Assembly (NCBI RefSeq): GCF_013362815.1
Contig: NZ_JABFVK010000035.1
Coordinates: forward strand, 1 to 64,000
Source: Hamadaea sp.
GTDB taxonomy: Bacteria; Actinomycetota; Actinomycetes; Mycobacteriales; Micromonosporaceae
Length of the DNA stretch: 64,000 bases
Direction of reading: 5' to 3'
The position numbers and the translations under genes are program-made. Positions 37,340-46,645 of this stretch are shown one piece after another (the stretch's first letter is position 1; every line of letters begins with the position of its first letter). The notes under the pieces are model-generated. The model did not search any database, was not told the origin of the DNA, and saw nothing but the letters and a program-made list of their open reading frames with translations.

Positions 37340-38032
37340 TCAGGTCGACTGGGCGTCACGCAGGTGCGTACGCAGCCAGTTCTCCGTCGTCGTGATGTGC
37401 ATTAGTGCGGCTGCTTGAGCCAGGATCGCGTCGCCGGTGACCAGCGCTGTGTAGATGGCCTGGTGTTCGCGGAGGGTCTGCCCGGCGGCGTCGGCGTCCA
37501 CAAGGCCCCGCCATACCCGGGCGCGCAGTGTCCGGCTGGAGATGCCGTCGAGCACCGTCAACAGCGTCTCGTTGCCGGTGGCGGCGATGACGGTGCGATG
37601 AAAGGCGGCGTCGTGCTGGTTGAGCAGTTCGACGTCGTCGGCTGCGGCCCGCATGGCGTCGAGGTGGCCCCTGACCTCGGCGAGCTGCTGCGGGGAGATG
37701 CGGGTGGCGGCGAGCGCAGTGGCCACCGGTTCGAACAGCCGGCGTACCTCGGTGAGTTCCAGCAAGTTTTCGCCCTGGAGGAGCTCCACTGCGTCGCCGA
37801 TGCCTTCCAGTAGCAGTCTCGGCTGCAGGCTCGTGACGAAGGTGCCGTTGCCGCGCCGGACCTCCAGGACTCGGGCGGCGACCAGTGCGCTTACGGCCTC
37901 GCGCATGATGTTGCGCCCCACCCCGAGGTCGGCGGCGAGTTGCTGCTCAGGCGGCAGCTTGGAGCCGGGGGGCAGCTCACCGGACTGGATGAGCTCCCTG
38001 AGGCGGATCAGGGCCTTGTCGGTCAACGACAT
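37340..38032 (-). CDS. FadR/GntR-family regulator of the fucose island
   Basis: 230 aa from the ATG at 38032; longer forms would extend into the promoter. GntR winged helix about 10-75 (LPPEQQLAADLGVGRNIMRE; VRRGNGTFV) and FCD domain about 95-215 (LTEVRRLFEPVATALAA; DAAFHRTVIAA; REHQAIYTALV). It lies between the dehydrogenase operon and the divergent fuconate dehydratase/transport operon. It is well placed to repress both and respond to a fucose-derived acid. Confidence 0.9.
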   Translation of the reverse strand: MSLTDKALIRLRELIQSGELPPGSKLPPEQQLAADLGVGRNIMREAVSALVAARVLEVRRGNGTFVTSLQPRLLLEGIGDAVELLQGENLLELTEVRRLFEPVATALAATRISPQQLAEVRGHLDAMRAAADDVELLNQHDAAFHRTVIAATGNETLLTVLDGISSRTLRARVWRGLVDADAAGQTLREHQAIYTALVTGDAILAQAAALMHITTTENWLRTHLRDAQST

Positions 38033-38346
38033 GTCTCGGCCTCTCGCGTTCAGCCCCGGCGGCGAAATCGGCGGGTGCGGGACGTCTTGTGAGCCGGGAG
38101 CGTAGCAGAGTAATCCCATGTCTCGAAACCGTCCGCAACGGACTGGCGACTCCATCAATCCGGCGTCTCTTCGATTTTCGCAGGTAGACATGCATGTAGC
38201 GAATTCCTCTCTAGACGGGGCTCGCTGCGACGGCTATAAAGACATCCCATGCCAAGTGTCGCGATGACAGGGCATCGATGGAGAGCGACATGGTCCAGCT
38301 ACGGCGCGACGGTCGGCAGGCCAGCGTGCGGAAGAGGTAGGCAGTC
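38033..38346. promoter_or_regulatory. Divergent control region of the fucose island
   Basis: About 310 bp between the FadR gene and the fuconate dehydratase gene. A 10-bp perfect palindrome ACATGCATGT at 38188-38197 is flanked by further partial symmetry (GTAG on both sides), a possible FadR-type operator. CTATAAAG at about 38235 could be a rightward -10. No gene is supported. Confidence 0.45.
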
Positions 38347-39648
38347 ATGGCTGAGGTGATCAGCACCGTCGAGGCGATGGACATCCGCTTCCCGACCTCG
38401 CGCGAGCTCGACGGGTCGGATGCGATGAATCCCGAGCCCGACTACTCGGCGGCTTACGTCGTGATCCGTACCAGCGGGGGCGGCGAGGGCTACGGCCTGG
38501 CCTTCACCGTGGGGCGTGGCAACGAGGTTCAAGTAGCGGCGGTGCGAGCCCTGGCGCCGCTCGTGGTCGGCCTGCCACTGGAGGATGTCCTGGCCGACCT
38601 CGGTGGGTTCTCCCGCCGGCTGACCGGTGACAGCCAGCTGAGGTGGCTCGGCCCACACAAGGGTGCAATCCACATGGCCGCAGCCGCGATCGTGAACGCA
38701 GTCTGGGACCTGTACGCCCGCAGGGAGGGCAAGCCCGTCTGGCGCCTGTTGGCGGAGATGTCCCCCGAACAGCTCGTTGACCTCGTCGACTTTCGCTATC
38801 TGCAGGACGCCCTGACTCGTGAGGAAGCGTTGGAGATCCTGCGGCGTGCAGAGCCGGGACGCGCGCAGCGGCAACGGCAACTGCTCGAACGAGGATTCCC
38901 GGCCTACACCACCACACCGGGCTGGTTGGGTTACACCGATGAGAAGCTGACCCGGCTGAGCAAGCAGGCGGTGGCCGACGGATTCAATCTGATCAAGCTG
39001 AAGGTGGGCGCCGACCGTGAAGCGGACGTCCGGCGGCTGCGGTTGGCCCGCGACGCGGTCGGCCCGGAGATCCGGATCGCCGTCGACGCGAACCAAGCCT
39101 GGGGGGTCGATCAGGCGATCTCTTGGCTGGAGCAGCTGGCACCTTACGACCCGTACTGGATCGAGGAACCGACCTCACCGGACGACGTGCTGGGCCATGC
39201 CGCGATCCGGCGTGCTGTCGCGCCCATCAAGGTCGCGACCGGTGAGCACTGTCAGAACCAGGTGATGTTCAAACAGCTGCTACAGGCGGGTGCCATCGAC
39301 ATCCTGCAGATGGACGCGAGTCGAGTCGCCGGGGTGACCGAAAACGTCGCGATCCTCTTGCTGGCCGCCAAATTCGGCGTGCCAGTGTGCCCGCACGCGG
39401 GCGGGGTCGGCCTGTGCGAAATGGTGCAGCACCTTGCGATGTTCGACTACGTCGCGGTCAGCGGAAGCATCGACGGCCGAGTCATCGAATACGTCGACCA
39501 CCTGCATCAGCATTTCGTGGATCCAGTCGTGATCCGCGGCGGCTATTACGTCGCGCCGACCAGGCCCGGGCTCGGCGCGCGGATGCACGCGCGGTCGATC
39601 GCCGCGTACCGCTACCCGGACGGTCCGCAATGGACGTCCGCCATCTAG
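38347..39648 (+). CDS. L-fuconate dehydratase (enolase superfamily)
   Basis: 433 aa, the usual length. The N-terminal capping domain has the family hallmark [20 protein letters not shown]. Barrel motifs: Lys pair in LIKLKVG, metal ligands in [15 protein letters not shown] and GEHCQNQ, and the His base in CPHAGG. The enzyme dehydrates L-fuconate to 2-keto-3-deoxy-L-fuconate. It starts the operon-like row of import and fucosidase genes, opposite the SDR and zinc dehydrogenase. Confidence 0.93.
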   Translation: MAEVISTVEAMDIRFPTSRELDGSDAMNPEPDYSAAYVVIRTSGGGEGYGLAFTVGRGNEVQVAAVRALAPLVVGLPLEDVLADLGGFSRRLTGDSQLRWLGPHKGAIHMAAAAIVNAVWDLYARREGKPVWRLLAEMSPEQLVDLVDFRYLQDALTREEALEILRRAEPGRAQRQRQLLERGFPAYTTTPGWLGYTDEKLTRLSKQAVADGFNLIKLKVGADREADVRRLRLARDAVGPEIRIAVDANQAWGVDQAISWLEQLAPYDPYWIEEPTSPDDVLGHAAIRRAVAPIKVATGEHCQNQVMFKQLLQAGAIDILQMDASRVAGVTENVAILLLAAKFGVPVCPHAGGVGLCEMVQHLAMFDYVAVSGSIDGRVIEYVDHLHQHFVDPVVIRGGYYVAPTRPGLGARMHARSIAAYRYPDGPQWTSAI

Positions 39649-39724
39649 CCGACCTGCCCGGGTCAGCACCACAACGCACCTCCTGTAACGCGCAGTCCGA
39701 ACCCGTTTCCCAACAGGAGTAGCT

Positions 39725-40786
39725 ATGAATCGCACGAGAATTGCGGTCGCCGCGGTGACCGTCCTATCTGCCGTGCTCATGAGCGCGTGCACCGGCACCG
39801 ATGCGCCCAGCGGCAGCACCGGAGGCGCACCCGTGGTCGGCGTCGACTACCCCCGGTCCGACACCGACTTCTGGAACTCGTACATCAAGTACACCCCGCA
39901 ATACGCCACGCAACTCGGGCTGGACCTGAAGACCACCAACTCGCAGAACGACGTGGCGAAACTGACCTCCAACGTGCAGACCTTCATCAGCCAGGGAGTC
40001 AAGGGCATCGCGATGGCGCCGCAGGACACCGCCGCCATCGCCCCGGCGCTGCAAACCCTGGCCACGAAGAAGATCCCGGTGGTGACCATCGACACGCGCC
40101 CGGACCAGGGCGATGTGTTCATGGTGGTACGCGCGGACAACCGCGCCTACGGCGAGAAGGCGTGCCAGTTCCTGGGCGCGAAGCTCAAGGGCACCGGGAA
40201 GGTCGTCATGCTGCAGGGCGACCTCGCCTCGATCAACGGACGCGATCGCACCGAGGCGTTCAACGAATGCATGAAGAAGAACTACCCGGGCATCACGGTC
40301 TTCGGGGAAGCCACCAACTGGGACGGCGCGATCGCCTCCCAGAAGCTGCAGATCCGGCTCACCGAGCACCCCGACATCAAGGGCGTTTACATGCAGTCGA
40401 GCTTCGCCCTGGCCGGCACGCTGCAGCTGCTGAAGCAGCGTGGCCTGCTGACCGCGCCGGACGACCCCAAGCACGTGTTCGTCGTCTCCAACGACGGCAT
40501 TCCGAAGGAACTGCAGGACATCGCGGCCGGCAACATCGACGCCACCGTCTCCCAGCCGGCTGACCTGTACGCCAAGTACGCGCTGTACTACCTCAAGGCA
40601 GCCATCGAGGGCAAGACATTCCAGCCGGGGCCGACCGATCACGACAGCACCATCATCCAGGTGCGTGCCGGAGTGCTCGAAGACCAGCTGTCAGCGCCAC
40701 TGGTGACCCGCGACGGCGCTGTCTACGGCGGGGTGCAGAGCGTGAAGCCCGATGACAAGTCCCTATGGGGCAACAACATCAGCTGA
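39725..40786 (+). CDS. Sugar ABC transporter substrate-binding lipoprotein
   Basis: 353 aa, ATG with CAGGAG upstream. Lipobox MSAC at about 19-22. A periplasmic-binding-protein 4 (RbsB-like) fold: VVGVDYPRSDTDFW, GVKGIAMAPQDTAAIAP, KIPVVTIDTRPD, DNRAYGEKA, VFVVSNDGIP. It captures a monosaccharide, most likely L-fucose here, and delivers it to the coupled ATPase and permease. It lies 25 bp before the ATPase gene. Confidence 0.93.
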   Translation: MNRTRIAVAAVTVLSAVLMSACTGTDAPSGSTGGAPVVGVDYPRSDTDFWNSYIKYTPQYATQLGLDLKTTNSQNDVAKLTSNVQTFISQGVKGIAMAPQDTAAIAPALQTLATKKIPVVTIDTRPDQGDVFMVVRADNRAYGEKACQFLGAKLKGTGKVVMLQGDLASINGRDRTEAFNECMKKNYPGITVFGEATNWDGAIASQKLQIRLTEHPDIKGVYMQSSFALAGTLQLLKQRGLLTAPDDPKHVFVVSNDGIPKELQDIAAGNIDATVSQPADLYAKYALYYLKAAIEGKTFQPGPTDHDSTIIQVRAGVLEDQLSAPLVTRDGAVYGGVQSVKPDDKSLWGNNIS

Positions 40787-40810
40787 CGAGCCCCGAAGGA
40801 CGGTAGGAAC

Positions 40811-42370
40811 ATGAGCGGCGACGGAGAGCGCTCCGCGACCGCAGCCACCGGCGATGGGCAGATCCACGTGGGCCTGCCTGTCGCCGAGGCGGCGCATATT
40901 TCCAAGCGGTACGGTTCCACGCTGGCGCTCGACGACGCCGGCATCACCGTACGCGCCGGTGAGACCCATGCGCTGGTCGGACGCAACGGCGCGGGCAAGT
41001 CCACACTGGTGTCGATCCTGACGGGGTTGCAGGCTCCGGACACCGGAGAGATCCGGTTCTCCGGCGTACCGGCGCCGCGGCTGTCGGACCGCGACGCATG
41101 GCGGCGTCACGTTGCTTGCGTGTACCAGAAGTCCACCATCATCCCGGAGCTCAGCGTGGGCGAGAACCTGCTGCTCAACCGGTACGAGCGGAGCCGCAGC
41201 GGGCTGATCAACTGGCGGGCTCTGCGGCACCGCGCGCAGGAGCTTTTGACCACCTGGTCGGTGGAGGTCGAGGCCCAGACCCGAGCGGCCGAGCTGAGCG
41301 TCGAGCAACGTCAGTTCGTCGAGATCGCCCGAGCGCTGTCGTTCGGCGCCCGGTTCATCATCCTGGACGAGCCGACCGCACAGCTGGACGCCGCAGCGAT
41401 CGCCCGGCTGTTCGCCCGCATGCGCGATCTGCAGCGGCAGGGCGTCACCTTTCTGTTCATCAGCCACCATCTGCAGGAGATCTACGAGATCTGCGACATG
41501 GTGACCGTGTTCCGCGACGCGCGGCACATCGTCACCGCACCGGTCGGGGACCTGCCTCGGGGCGAGCTGATCGCCGCGATGACCGGAGAGGCAGGCGGCC
41601 TGGAGGCACCACGGTCGCGTACGGCCCTCGGCGGGACGGCGCAGGTTGTCCTCGACGTGGCCGCTCTGTCGACGGCAGGCACCTTCGACGACGTGACGTT
41701 CCAGGTACGCGCCGGTGAGATCGTAGGGTTGGCCGGATCAGGCGGCAGCGGCAAGACCGAGGTCGCCGAGACCGTCATCGGACTGCGAACCGCCGACTCC
41801 GGCACCATCGCAGTCGCCGGACACCGCCCTCGGCCCGGTGATGTCGGCGCGGCGCTGGCCGCCGGTGTAGGGTTCGTCCCCCAGGATCGCCATCATCAAG
41901 GACTCGTCTCAGGGATGTCGGTTGCCGACAACGCCACGTTGACCATCCCGCAGCGGATCGGATCGGCAGGCTTCCTCAGCACCCGTCGCCGCGACGCCGT
42001 CGCCGCGACCCTGATCGAGGATCTCGCGATCAAGGCGCCAGGGCCGGATCTGCCGGTGTCCGGGCTCTCGGGCGGCAACCAGCAGAAGGTCGTCATGGCG
42101 CGCGCCTTGGCCAACGATCCGAGTCTGCTTGTGCTCATCACCCCTACCGCCGGTGTCGACGTGCGGTCCAAGGAGTTCCTGCTCGGCAAGGTCGAACAGG
42201 TCGCCGACTCCGGGACCGGTGTCGTCATCGCCTCCGATGAACTCGACGACCTGCGGCTGTGCGACCGGGTCCTGGTGATGTTCCAGGGCCGCATCGTTGC
42301 CGACATGCCGAGCGGCTGGCGCGACCACGACGTCGTGGCGGCCATGGAAGGACTGACCATCGATGCCTGA
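40811..42370 (+). CDS. Sugar ABC transporter ATP-binding protein (RbsA type)
   Basis: 519 aa with two nucleotide-binding domains. First: Walker A GRNGAGKST, signature-like LSVEQRQF, Walker B FIILDEPTAQLD. Second: Walker A variant GSGGSGKTE, signature LSGGNQQKVVMARAL, and ITPTAGVD in place of the usual D-E-P-T. The second domain therefore lacks the Walker B Asp and catalytic Glu. Degenerate second domains are known in this family, so the protein is probably active. The stop overlaps the permease start by 8 bp. Confidence 0.94.
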   Translation: MSGDGERSATAATGDGQIHVGLPVAEAAHISKRYGSTLALDDAGITVRAGETHALVGRNGAGKSTLVSILTGLQAPDTGEIRFSGVPAPRLSDRDAWRRHVACVYQKSTIIPELSVGENLLLNRYERSRSGLINWRALRHRAQELLTTWSVEVEAQTRAAELSVEQRQFVEIARALSFGARFIILDEPTAQLDAAAIARLFARMRDLQRQGVTFLFISHHLQEIYEICDMVTVFRDARHIVTAPVGDLPRGELIAAMTGEAGGLEAPRSRTALGGTAQVVLDVAALSTAGTFDDVTFQVRAGEIVGLAGSGGSGKTEVAETVIGLRTADSGTIAVAGHRPRPGDVGAALAAGVGFVPQDRHHQGLVSGMSVADNATLTIPQRIGSAGFLSTRRRDAVAATLIEDLAIKAPGPDLPVSGLSGGNQQKVVMARALANDPSLLVLITPTAGVDVRSKEFLLGKVEQVADSGTGVVIASDELDDLRLCDRVLVMFQGRIVADMPSGWRDHDVVAAMEGLTIDA

Positions 42371-43403
42371 GATCATGACCACGTCGGATGCTCCGGCCAA
42401 GGGTCCAAGCGCCGTGGCCGGGCCTCGCAGGATCGCCGGGAAAGTCGCCCTCGCCCGGCTGCGAGACCTCGCGCTAGTGCCCGCGGTCATCATCATCGCG
42501 ATCGTCGGGCAGGTCATCAATCCGGTGTTCCTGAAGCCCGACAACCTGATCAACATCGGGCAGACGATGTCGGAGATGGCTCTGCTCGTCCTCGCACAGA
42601 CCATAGTCCTGGTCGCCGGGAAGATGGACCTGTCGCTGGAATCGACTTTCGGACTGGCCCCGGGCGTCGCGGCGTGGCTGACTGTCGCCGTCGGGGCCGG
42701 CCACGGTCTCGGTCTGATCCCCGGCGGCTGGGCCGTTCCGATCACCCTGGCGGTCGGGGCGCTCATCGGTATCGCGAACGCCGCCCTGATCGTGCGTTTC
42801 GGGCTGCACGGATTCATCGTGACTCTCGGCATGCTCATCGTCCTGCGTGGGCTGCTGACGGGAATCTCCGGCGGCCAGACCTTCTTCAACCTGCCCGAGT
42901 CGATGATGTACCTGGGTACCGCCGTGTGGTTCGGCATACCGGCGTCGATCTGGATCTGCCTGGCGCTGTTCGCCGCCGGTATCGTCCTGCTGGGCTACAC
43001 CAGCTTCGGGCGGTCGCTGTACGCCATCGGCGGCAACGTCGACGCGGCGAAGGCGGCCGGCATCCGCACTGACCGCGTCCTGTGGACGGCCCTGGTCGGC
43101 GCCAGCGTCCTGGCTGCCCTCGGCGGGCTGATGCTGTCCGGGCGGCTGGCTTCCGTCGCGGCCTCGCAGGGCAACGGGGCCATCTTCACGGTGTTCGCTG
43201 CAGCGGTCATCGGCGGTGTCAGCCTCAACGGAGGCAAGGGGACCATGTTCGGCGCTTTCACCGGAATCCTGCTGCTCTTCATGATCCAGAATGTGCTGAC
43301 CCTCGCCGGTGTGCCGGCCCAGTGGATCGGCGCGCTCAACGGCGCCATCATCCTCATCGCACTGGTCGTCTCCCGGATCACCGGAGGCAAGGCCCAGGAG
43401 TAA
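42363..43403 (+). CDS. Sugar ABC transporter permease (RbsC type)
   Basis: 346 aa, start overlapping the ATPase gene. About nine to ten membrane helices, with the family motifs GKMDLSLESTFGLAPGVA, TLGMLIVLRGL, YAIGGNVDAAKAAGIRTDR and VIGGVSLNGGKGTMFGAFTG. It forms the membrane channel of the importer. With the lipoprotein and ATPase it makes a complete system. Confidence 0.95.
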   Translation: MPEIMTTSDAPAKGPSAVAGPRRIAGKVALARLRDLALVPAVIIIAIVGQVINPVFLKPDNLINIGQTMSEMALLVLAQTIVLVAGKMDLSLESTFGLAPGVAAWLTVAVGAGHGLGLIPGGWAVPITLAVGALIGIANAALIVRFGLHGFIVTLGMLIVLRGLLTGISGGQTFFNLPESMMYLGTAVWFGIPASIWICLALFAAGIVLLGYTSFGRSLYAIGGNVDAAKAAGIRTDRVLWTALVGASVLAALGGLMLSGRLASVAASQGNGAIFTVFAAAVIGGVSLNGGKGTMFGAFTGILLLFMIQNVLTLAGVPAQWIGALNGAIILIALVVSRITGGKAQE

Positions 43404-43456
43404 CGCGCCGTCACCGCCGATTCACCAGCAGAGTCCTCATCCGAAGGGAGCCCTAC

Positions 43457-43822
43457 ATGCGAGACTCAAGGAAACGGGTGGCCAGCGTGATCCGCTTGCG
43501 GCCGGAGAAGGCCGAGGAATATCGAACGCTGCATGCGGCGGTTTGGCCCGCCGTTCAGGAACGGATCCGGGCCAGCAACATCACCAACTATTCGATCTTT
43601 CTGCGCGACGGCCTGCTTTTCGCGTACTTCGAGTACGTCGGTGACGACTACGAGGCGGACATGGCGGCGATCCGCGCCGACGAGATCACCCAGCAGTGGT
43701 GGAAACTGACCGACCCTTGCCAGGAGCCGCTGCCGACGGCCGATCCGGGCGAGTGGTGGGTCGAGGCCGAGGAGGTCTTCCGCTTGGATGAACACCAGCA
43801 CATCGGCGAGGACGGACGATGA
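43457..43822 (+). CDS. L-rhamnose/L-fucose mutarotase family protein
   Basis: 121 aa from the ATG at 43457 with GAAGGGAG upstream. RhaM-type dimeric alpha/beta barrel: VASVIRLRPEKAEEYRTLH with the conserved His in LHAAVWP, NITNYSIFLRDGLLFAYFEY, and QQWWKLTDPCQEPLP. The family interconverts anomers of 6-deoxyhexoses. Beside a fucosidase and fuconate dehydratase it would supply the right anomer of L-fucose. It overlaps the fucosidase gene by ATGA. Confidence 0.9.
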   Translation: MRDSRKRVASVIRLRPEKAEEYRTLHAAVWPAVQERIRASNITNYSIFLRDGLLFAYFEYVGDDYEADMAAIRADEITQQWWKLTDPCQEPLPTADPGEWWVEAEEVFRLDEHQHIGEDGR

Positions 43823-45276
43823 GCTCGCCGGGCGCGGACGGACCGTTCGAACCGACACTCGCGTCCCTTGCCGACTACCAGGTCCCGGACTGGTTCCGTG
43901 ACGCCAAGCTGGGCATCTGGGCGCACTGGGGTCCGCAGTCGGTGCCGCGTTACGGCGACTGGTACGCGCGCAACATGTACCGCGAAGGCTCCGATCAATA
44001 CCGCTACCACGTACGCACCTACGGGCATCCTTCCGAGTTCGGATACAAGGACGTCGCAGCGCTGTGGTCGGCCGAGCGGTTCGATCCCGAGTCGCTGATG
44101 GATCGATACGTGTCGGCTGGTGCCAAGTACTTCGTCGCCATGGCGACGCACCACGACAACTTCCTCAACTACGATTCGGCGCTGCACCACTGGAACTCGG
44201 TCAAGGTGGGGCCTCGGCGAGACGTCGTTGCCGCCTGGCGGGCTGCCGCCGCGAGGCACGGGCTGCCGTTCGGGCTCAGCGAACACCTGGGTGCCTCGTT
44301 CACCTGGTGGGCCGGCAACAAGGGCGCCGACGAAGCCGGCCCGTATCGCGGCGTGCCGTACGACGGCACCGACCCGGCATACGAGGATCTGTATCTGCCG
44401 AACCACGAGCACTACGAGCAGACGCGGGGCGACTTCTTCCAGCCGTGGTACACGCCGAATCCGTGGTGGCATCGGCGGTGGCTGGCGCTCGTCACCGAGA
44501 TGATCGACCGCTACCAGCCGGACCTGTTGTACTCCGACGGCCCTCTGCCGTTCGACACCGACGGCCACGCAGCTGGAGCGGCAGCGGTCGCGCGGCTGTA
44601 CAACACCAGCGCCGTCCGGCACGGGGTCAACCGGGCCGTTTACACCCAGAAGGACCGTGATCCGAAGCTCGCTGCGATCGGCGTACTCGACATCGAGCGC
44701 AGCCAGGAGCCAGACATCCGGCCCGAGCCGTGGCAGACCGACACCTGCGTGGGCGGCTGGTTCTACGACGTGCGCTCGATCTACAAGACACCCGGCCACG
44801 TGCTGGAGATCCTGGTCGACATCGTCGCCAAGAACGGCAATCTGCTGCTCAACATCCCGCAGCGTCCGGACGGAACGCTGGACGACGAATGCGACCACCT
44901 GCTCGCGGAGATGGCCCGCTGGATGACCGTCTGCGGAGAGGGCATCTTCGGCACCCGCCCCTTCCGGGTCTACGGCGAGGGGCCGAGCCAGGTGCTCATC
45001 GACCACTTCCGCGAAGAACAGGTGCCTTGGACCGCGCGCGACTTCCGGTTCACCCGGCGGGGCGACATCTTGTACGCATTCCAGATGCGCTGGCCCGCCG
45101 ACCGCCGGGCAGTCATCAGCACGCTGACGCCTGCCGATTCCGTGCGCTCGGTACGCCTTCTCGGGGCCGGCACTGTTTCGTGGCAGCAGACGGACGCGGC
45201 CCTGCTGGTCGAGCTACCCCCGACCGGCCCGGCGGGCGACGTCAACTGCCTGGCGATCGAACTGGCCGGTCATTGA
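43819..45276 (+). CDS. Alpha-L-fucosidase (GH29)
   Basis: 485 aa, coupled to the mutarotase gene. GH29 signatures: LGIWAHWGPQSVP, FVAMATHHDNFLNYDS, FGLSEHLGASFTWW, nucleophile Asp in PDLLYSDGPLPF, and NLLLNIPQRPDGTL. A C-terminal beta-sandwich of about 100 residues follows. No signal peptide is visible, so it probably acts inside the cell on imported fucosides. It should release L-fucose for the oxidative pathway encoded around it. Confidence 0.95.
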   Translation: MSSPGADGPFEPTLASLADYQVPDWFRDAKLGIWAHWGPQSVPRYGDWYARNMYREGSDQYRYHVRTYGHPSEFGYKDVAALWSAERFDPESLMDRYVSAGAKYFVAMATHHDNFLNYDSALHHWNSVKVGPRRDVVAAWRAAAARHGLPFGLSEHLGASFTWWAGNKGADEAGPYRGVPYDGTDPAYEDLYLPNHEHYEQTRGDFFQPWYTPNPWWHRRWLALVTEMIDRYQPDLLYSDGPLPFDTDGHAAGAAAVARLYNTSAVRHGVNRAVYTQKDRDPKLAAIGVLDIERSQEPDIRPEPWQTDTCVGGWFYDVRSIYKTPGHVLEILVDIVAKNGNLLLNIPQRPDGTLDDECDHLLAEMARWMTVCGEGIFGTRPFRVYGEGPSQVLIDHFREEQVPWTARDFRFTRRGDILYAFQMRWPADRRAVISTLTPADSVRSVRLLGAGTVSWQQTDAALLVELPPTGPAGDVNCLAIELAGH

Positions 45277-45291
45277 GCGCTTCCACGCGCG

Positions 45292-46194
45292 TCAGTCCGG
45301 CAGCCAGCCGAGTTCGTGCGCCAGGGTCTTGGCGACCGCACGGATGCGGCCGTGTAATGCCGACTGCTCACGTGGGAGAATCAGGTGGAACGCCAGGGTG
45401 GGCACGCCCCGCAGCGGTCGCCAGGTGAGACCGGCCGGTTGGGTCGTGGCCGCGGCTTCTCCGGCCGGGGCGAGGGTGACCCCGTCGCGCAGGTCACGCT
45501 GAGACATGTCGAACGAGACTGCAGACGTGTGGATTCGGGCGGGTGGTCGGACGTCCCGGAACAGTGCGGACAGCTGATCGTGGACCACAGGATTGGCCGC
45601 TCGGTCTGGGAGCCGCAGCGGATACGCCGCCGCATCGGCGATCTCGATCTCCGGGCGTTCGGCCAGCGGATGGTGCTGCGCCAGCTGGACTCCGATGCGC
45701 GTACGCCGCAGCAGAAACCGGCGTACGCCACGGCCCGGTTGTTCACCGCGGGTGATCCCGGCATCGATGCGGGCGTCGGCGACTGCGGCGGAGATCTCCG
45801 GTGTCGCCATCGGGACTGCGCTTACCTCGAGTCCGCTGTTCTCCCGAATCAGTCTGTCGACCAGGGCCGGTGCCGTCCCGGCCCCGGCGCTGAGGCTGTA
45901 TCCGATGCGCAGCGTGCCCAGTTCACCGGCTGCCGTGCTCCGGGCGGTGTCCCAGGCCCGGTCCAGCGCGGCTAGTGCGGGCGGCGCGGACTCCGCCAAA
46001 GCCGCACCGGCTGCCGTCAAGACGACGCTGCGCGTGTTGCGGACGAGCAAGGCCGTACCGAGTTCCGCCTCCAATCGGCGTACCCGGGCGCTGAGCGCCG
46101 GCTGTGCGATCCCGATCCGTGCGGCCGCGCGGGTGAAGTTCAGCTCCTGTGCCAGCACCAGGAAGTACCGCAGGCTCACCGTATCCGGTGCCAC
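45292..46194 (-). CDS. LysR-family transcriptional regulator
   Basis: 300 aa from the GTG at 46194, preceded by GGGGAGGAAAC; this makes the HTH start at the usual position. N-terminal winged HTH about 1-62 (FLVLAQELNFTRAAARIGIAQPALSARVRRLE). Periplasmic-binding-like effector domain about 88-290. It is divergent from the DUF1330 gene, the likely target. It converges with the fucosidase gene and is probably unrelated to fucose use. Confidence 0.92.
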   Translation of the reverse strand: MAPDTVSLRYFLVLAQELNFTRAAARIGIAQPALSARVRRLEAELGTALLVRNTRSVVLTAAGAALAESAPPALAALDRAWDTARSTAAGELGTLRIGYSLSAGAGTAPALVDRLIRENSGLEVSAVPMATPEISAAVADARIDAGITRGEQPGRGVRRFLLRRTRIGVQLAQHHPLAERPEIEIADAAAYPLRLPDRAANPVVHDQLSALFRDVRPPARIHTSAVSFDMSQRDLRDGVTLAPAGEAAATTQPAGLTWRPLRGVPTLAFHLILPREQSALHGRIRAVAKTLAHELGWLPD

Positions 46195-46336
46195 GTTTCC
46201 TCCCCGTCGATTGATCACGATCCGTTCTGAGTCTATGCCGAACTGATCTTTCCCTCGACCGCGCTTCAAGCTCTAACCTGCGCATACGAGCGTCACATCG
46301 AAGTCGGAGCTGTCCGGCCGAACACAGGAGGCTTCC

Positions 46337-46630
46337 ATGGCCAAGGGCTACTGGGTCAGCGTCTACCCCGCTATTTCCGACCCTGGCAGGCTGACGGCGT
46401 ACAACGAGTTGGCCCGTCAGGCCGTCCAGGCTGGGGGCGGGCGCACCCTGTCCCGTGGCGGTCGAGTCGTCGCCCACGAGGCGGGAATCACGCAACGAGT
46501 CGTTCTGGTCGAGTTCGACAGCTTTGAACGGGCCGTCGCGGCATACGAGAGCGAGGCATACCAGAAGGCGCTGGTGGCGCTCCCCGAGTCCGTCGAGCGC
46601 GACTTCCGCATCATCGAAGGCATCGACTGA
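46337..46630 (+). CDS. DUF1330 family protein
   Basis: 97 aa, ATG with ACAGGAGG upstream. The whole protein is one DUF1330 domain, a ferredoxin-like dimeric fold: KGYWVSVYPAISDPGRLTAY, RVVLVEFDSFERAVAAYES, YQKALVAL, VERDFRIIEG. The biochemical role is unknown. It is divergent from the LysR gene with about 140 bp between the starts. Confidence 0.9.
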   Translation: MAKGYWVSVYPAISDPGRLTAYNELARQAVQAGGGRTLSRGGRVVAHEAGITQRVVLVEFDSFERAVAAYESEAYQKALVALPESVERDFRIIEGID

Positions 46631-46645
46631 GCGGCGTGTCCGTCG

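Noticed and set aside
37415-37813. Plus-strand frame opposite the FadR-type regulator
   Set aside because: Antisense to a well-supported regulator, with no motif of its own.
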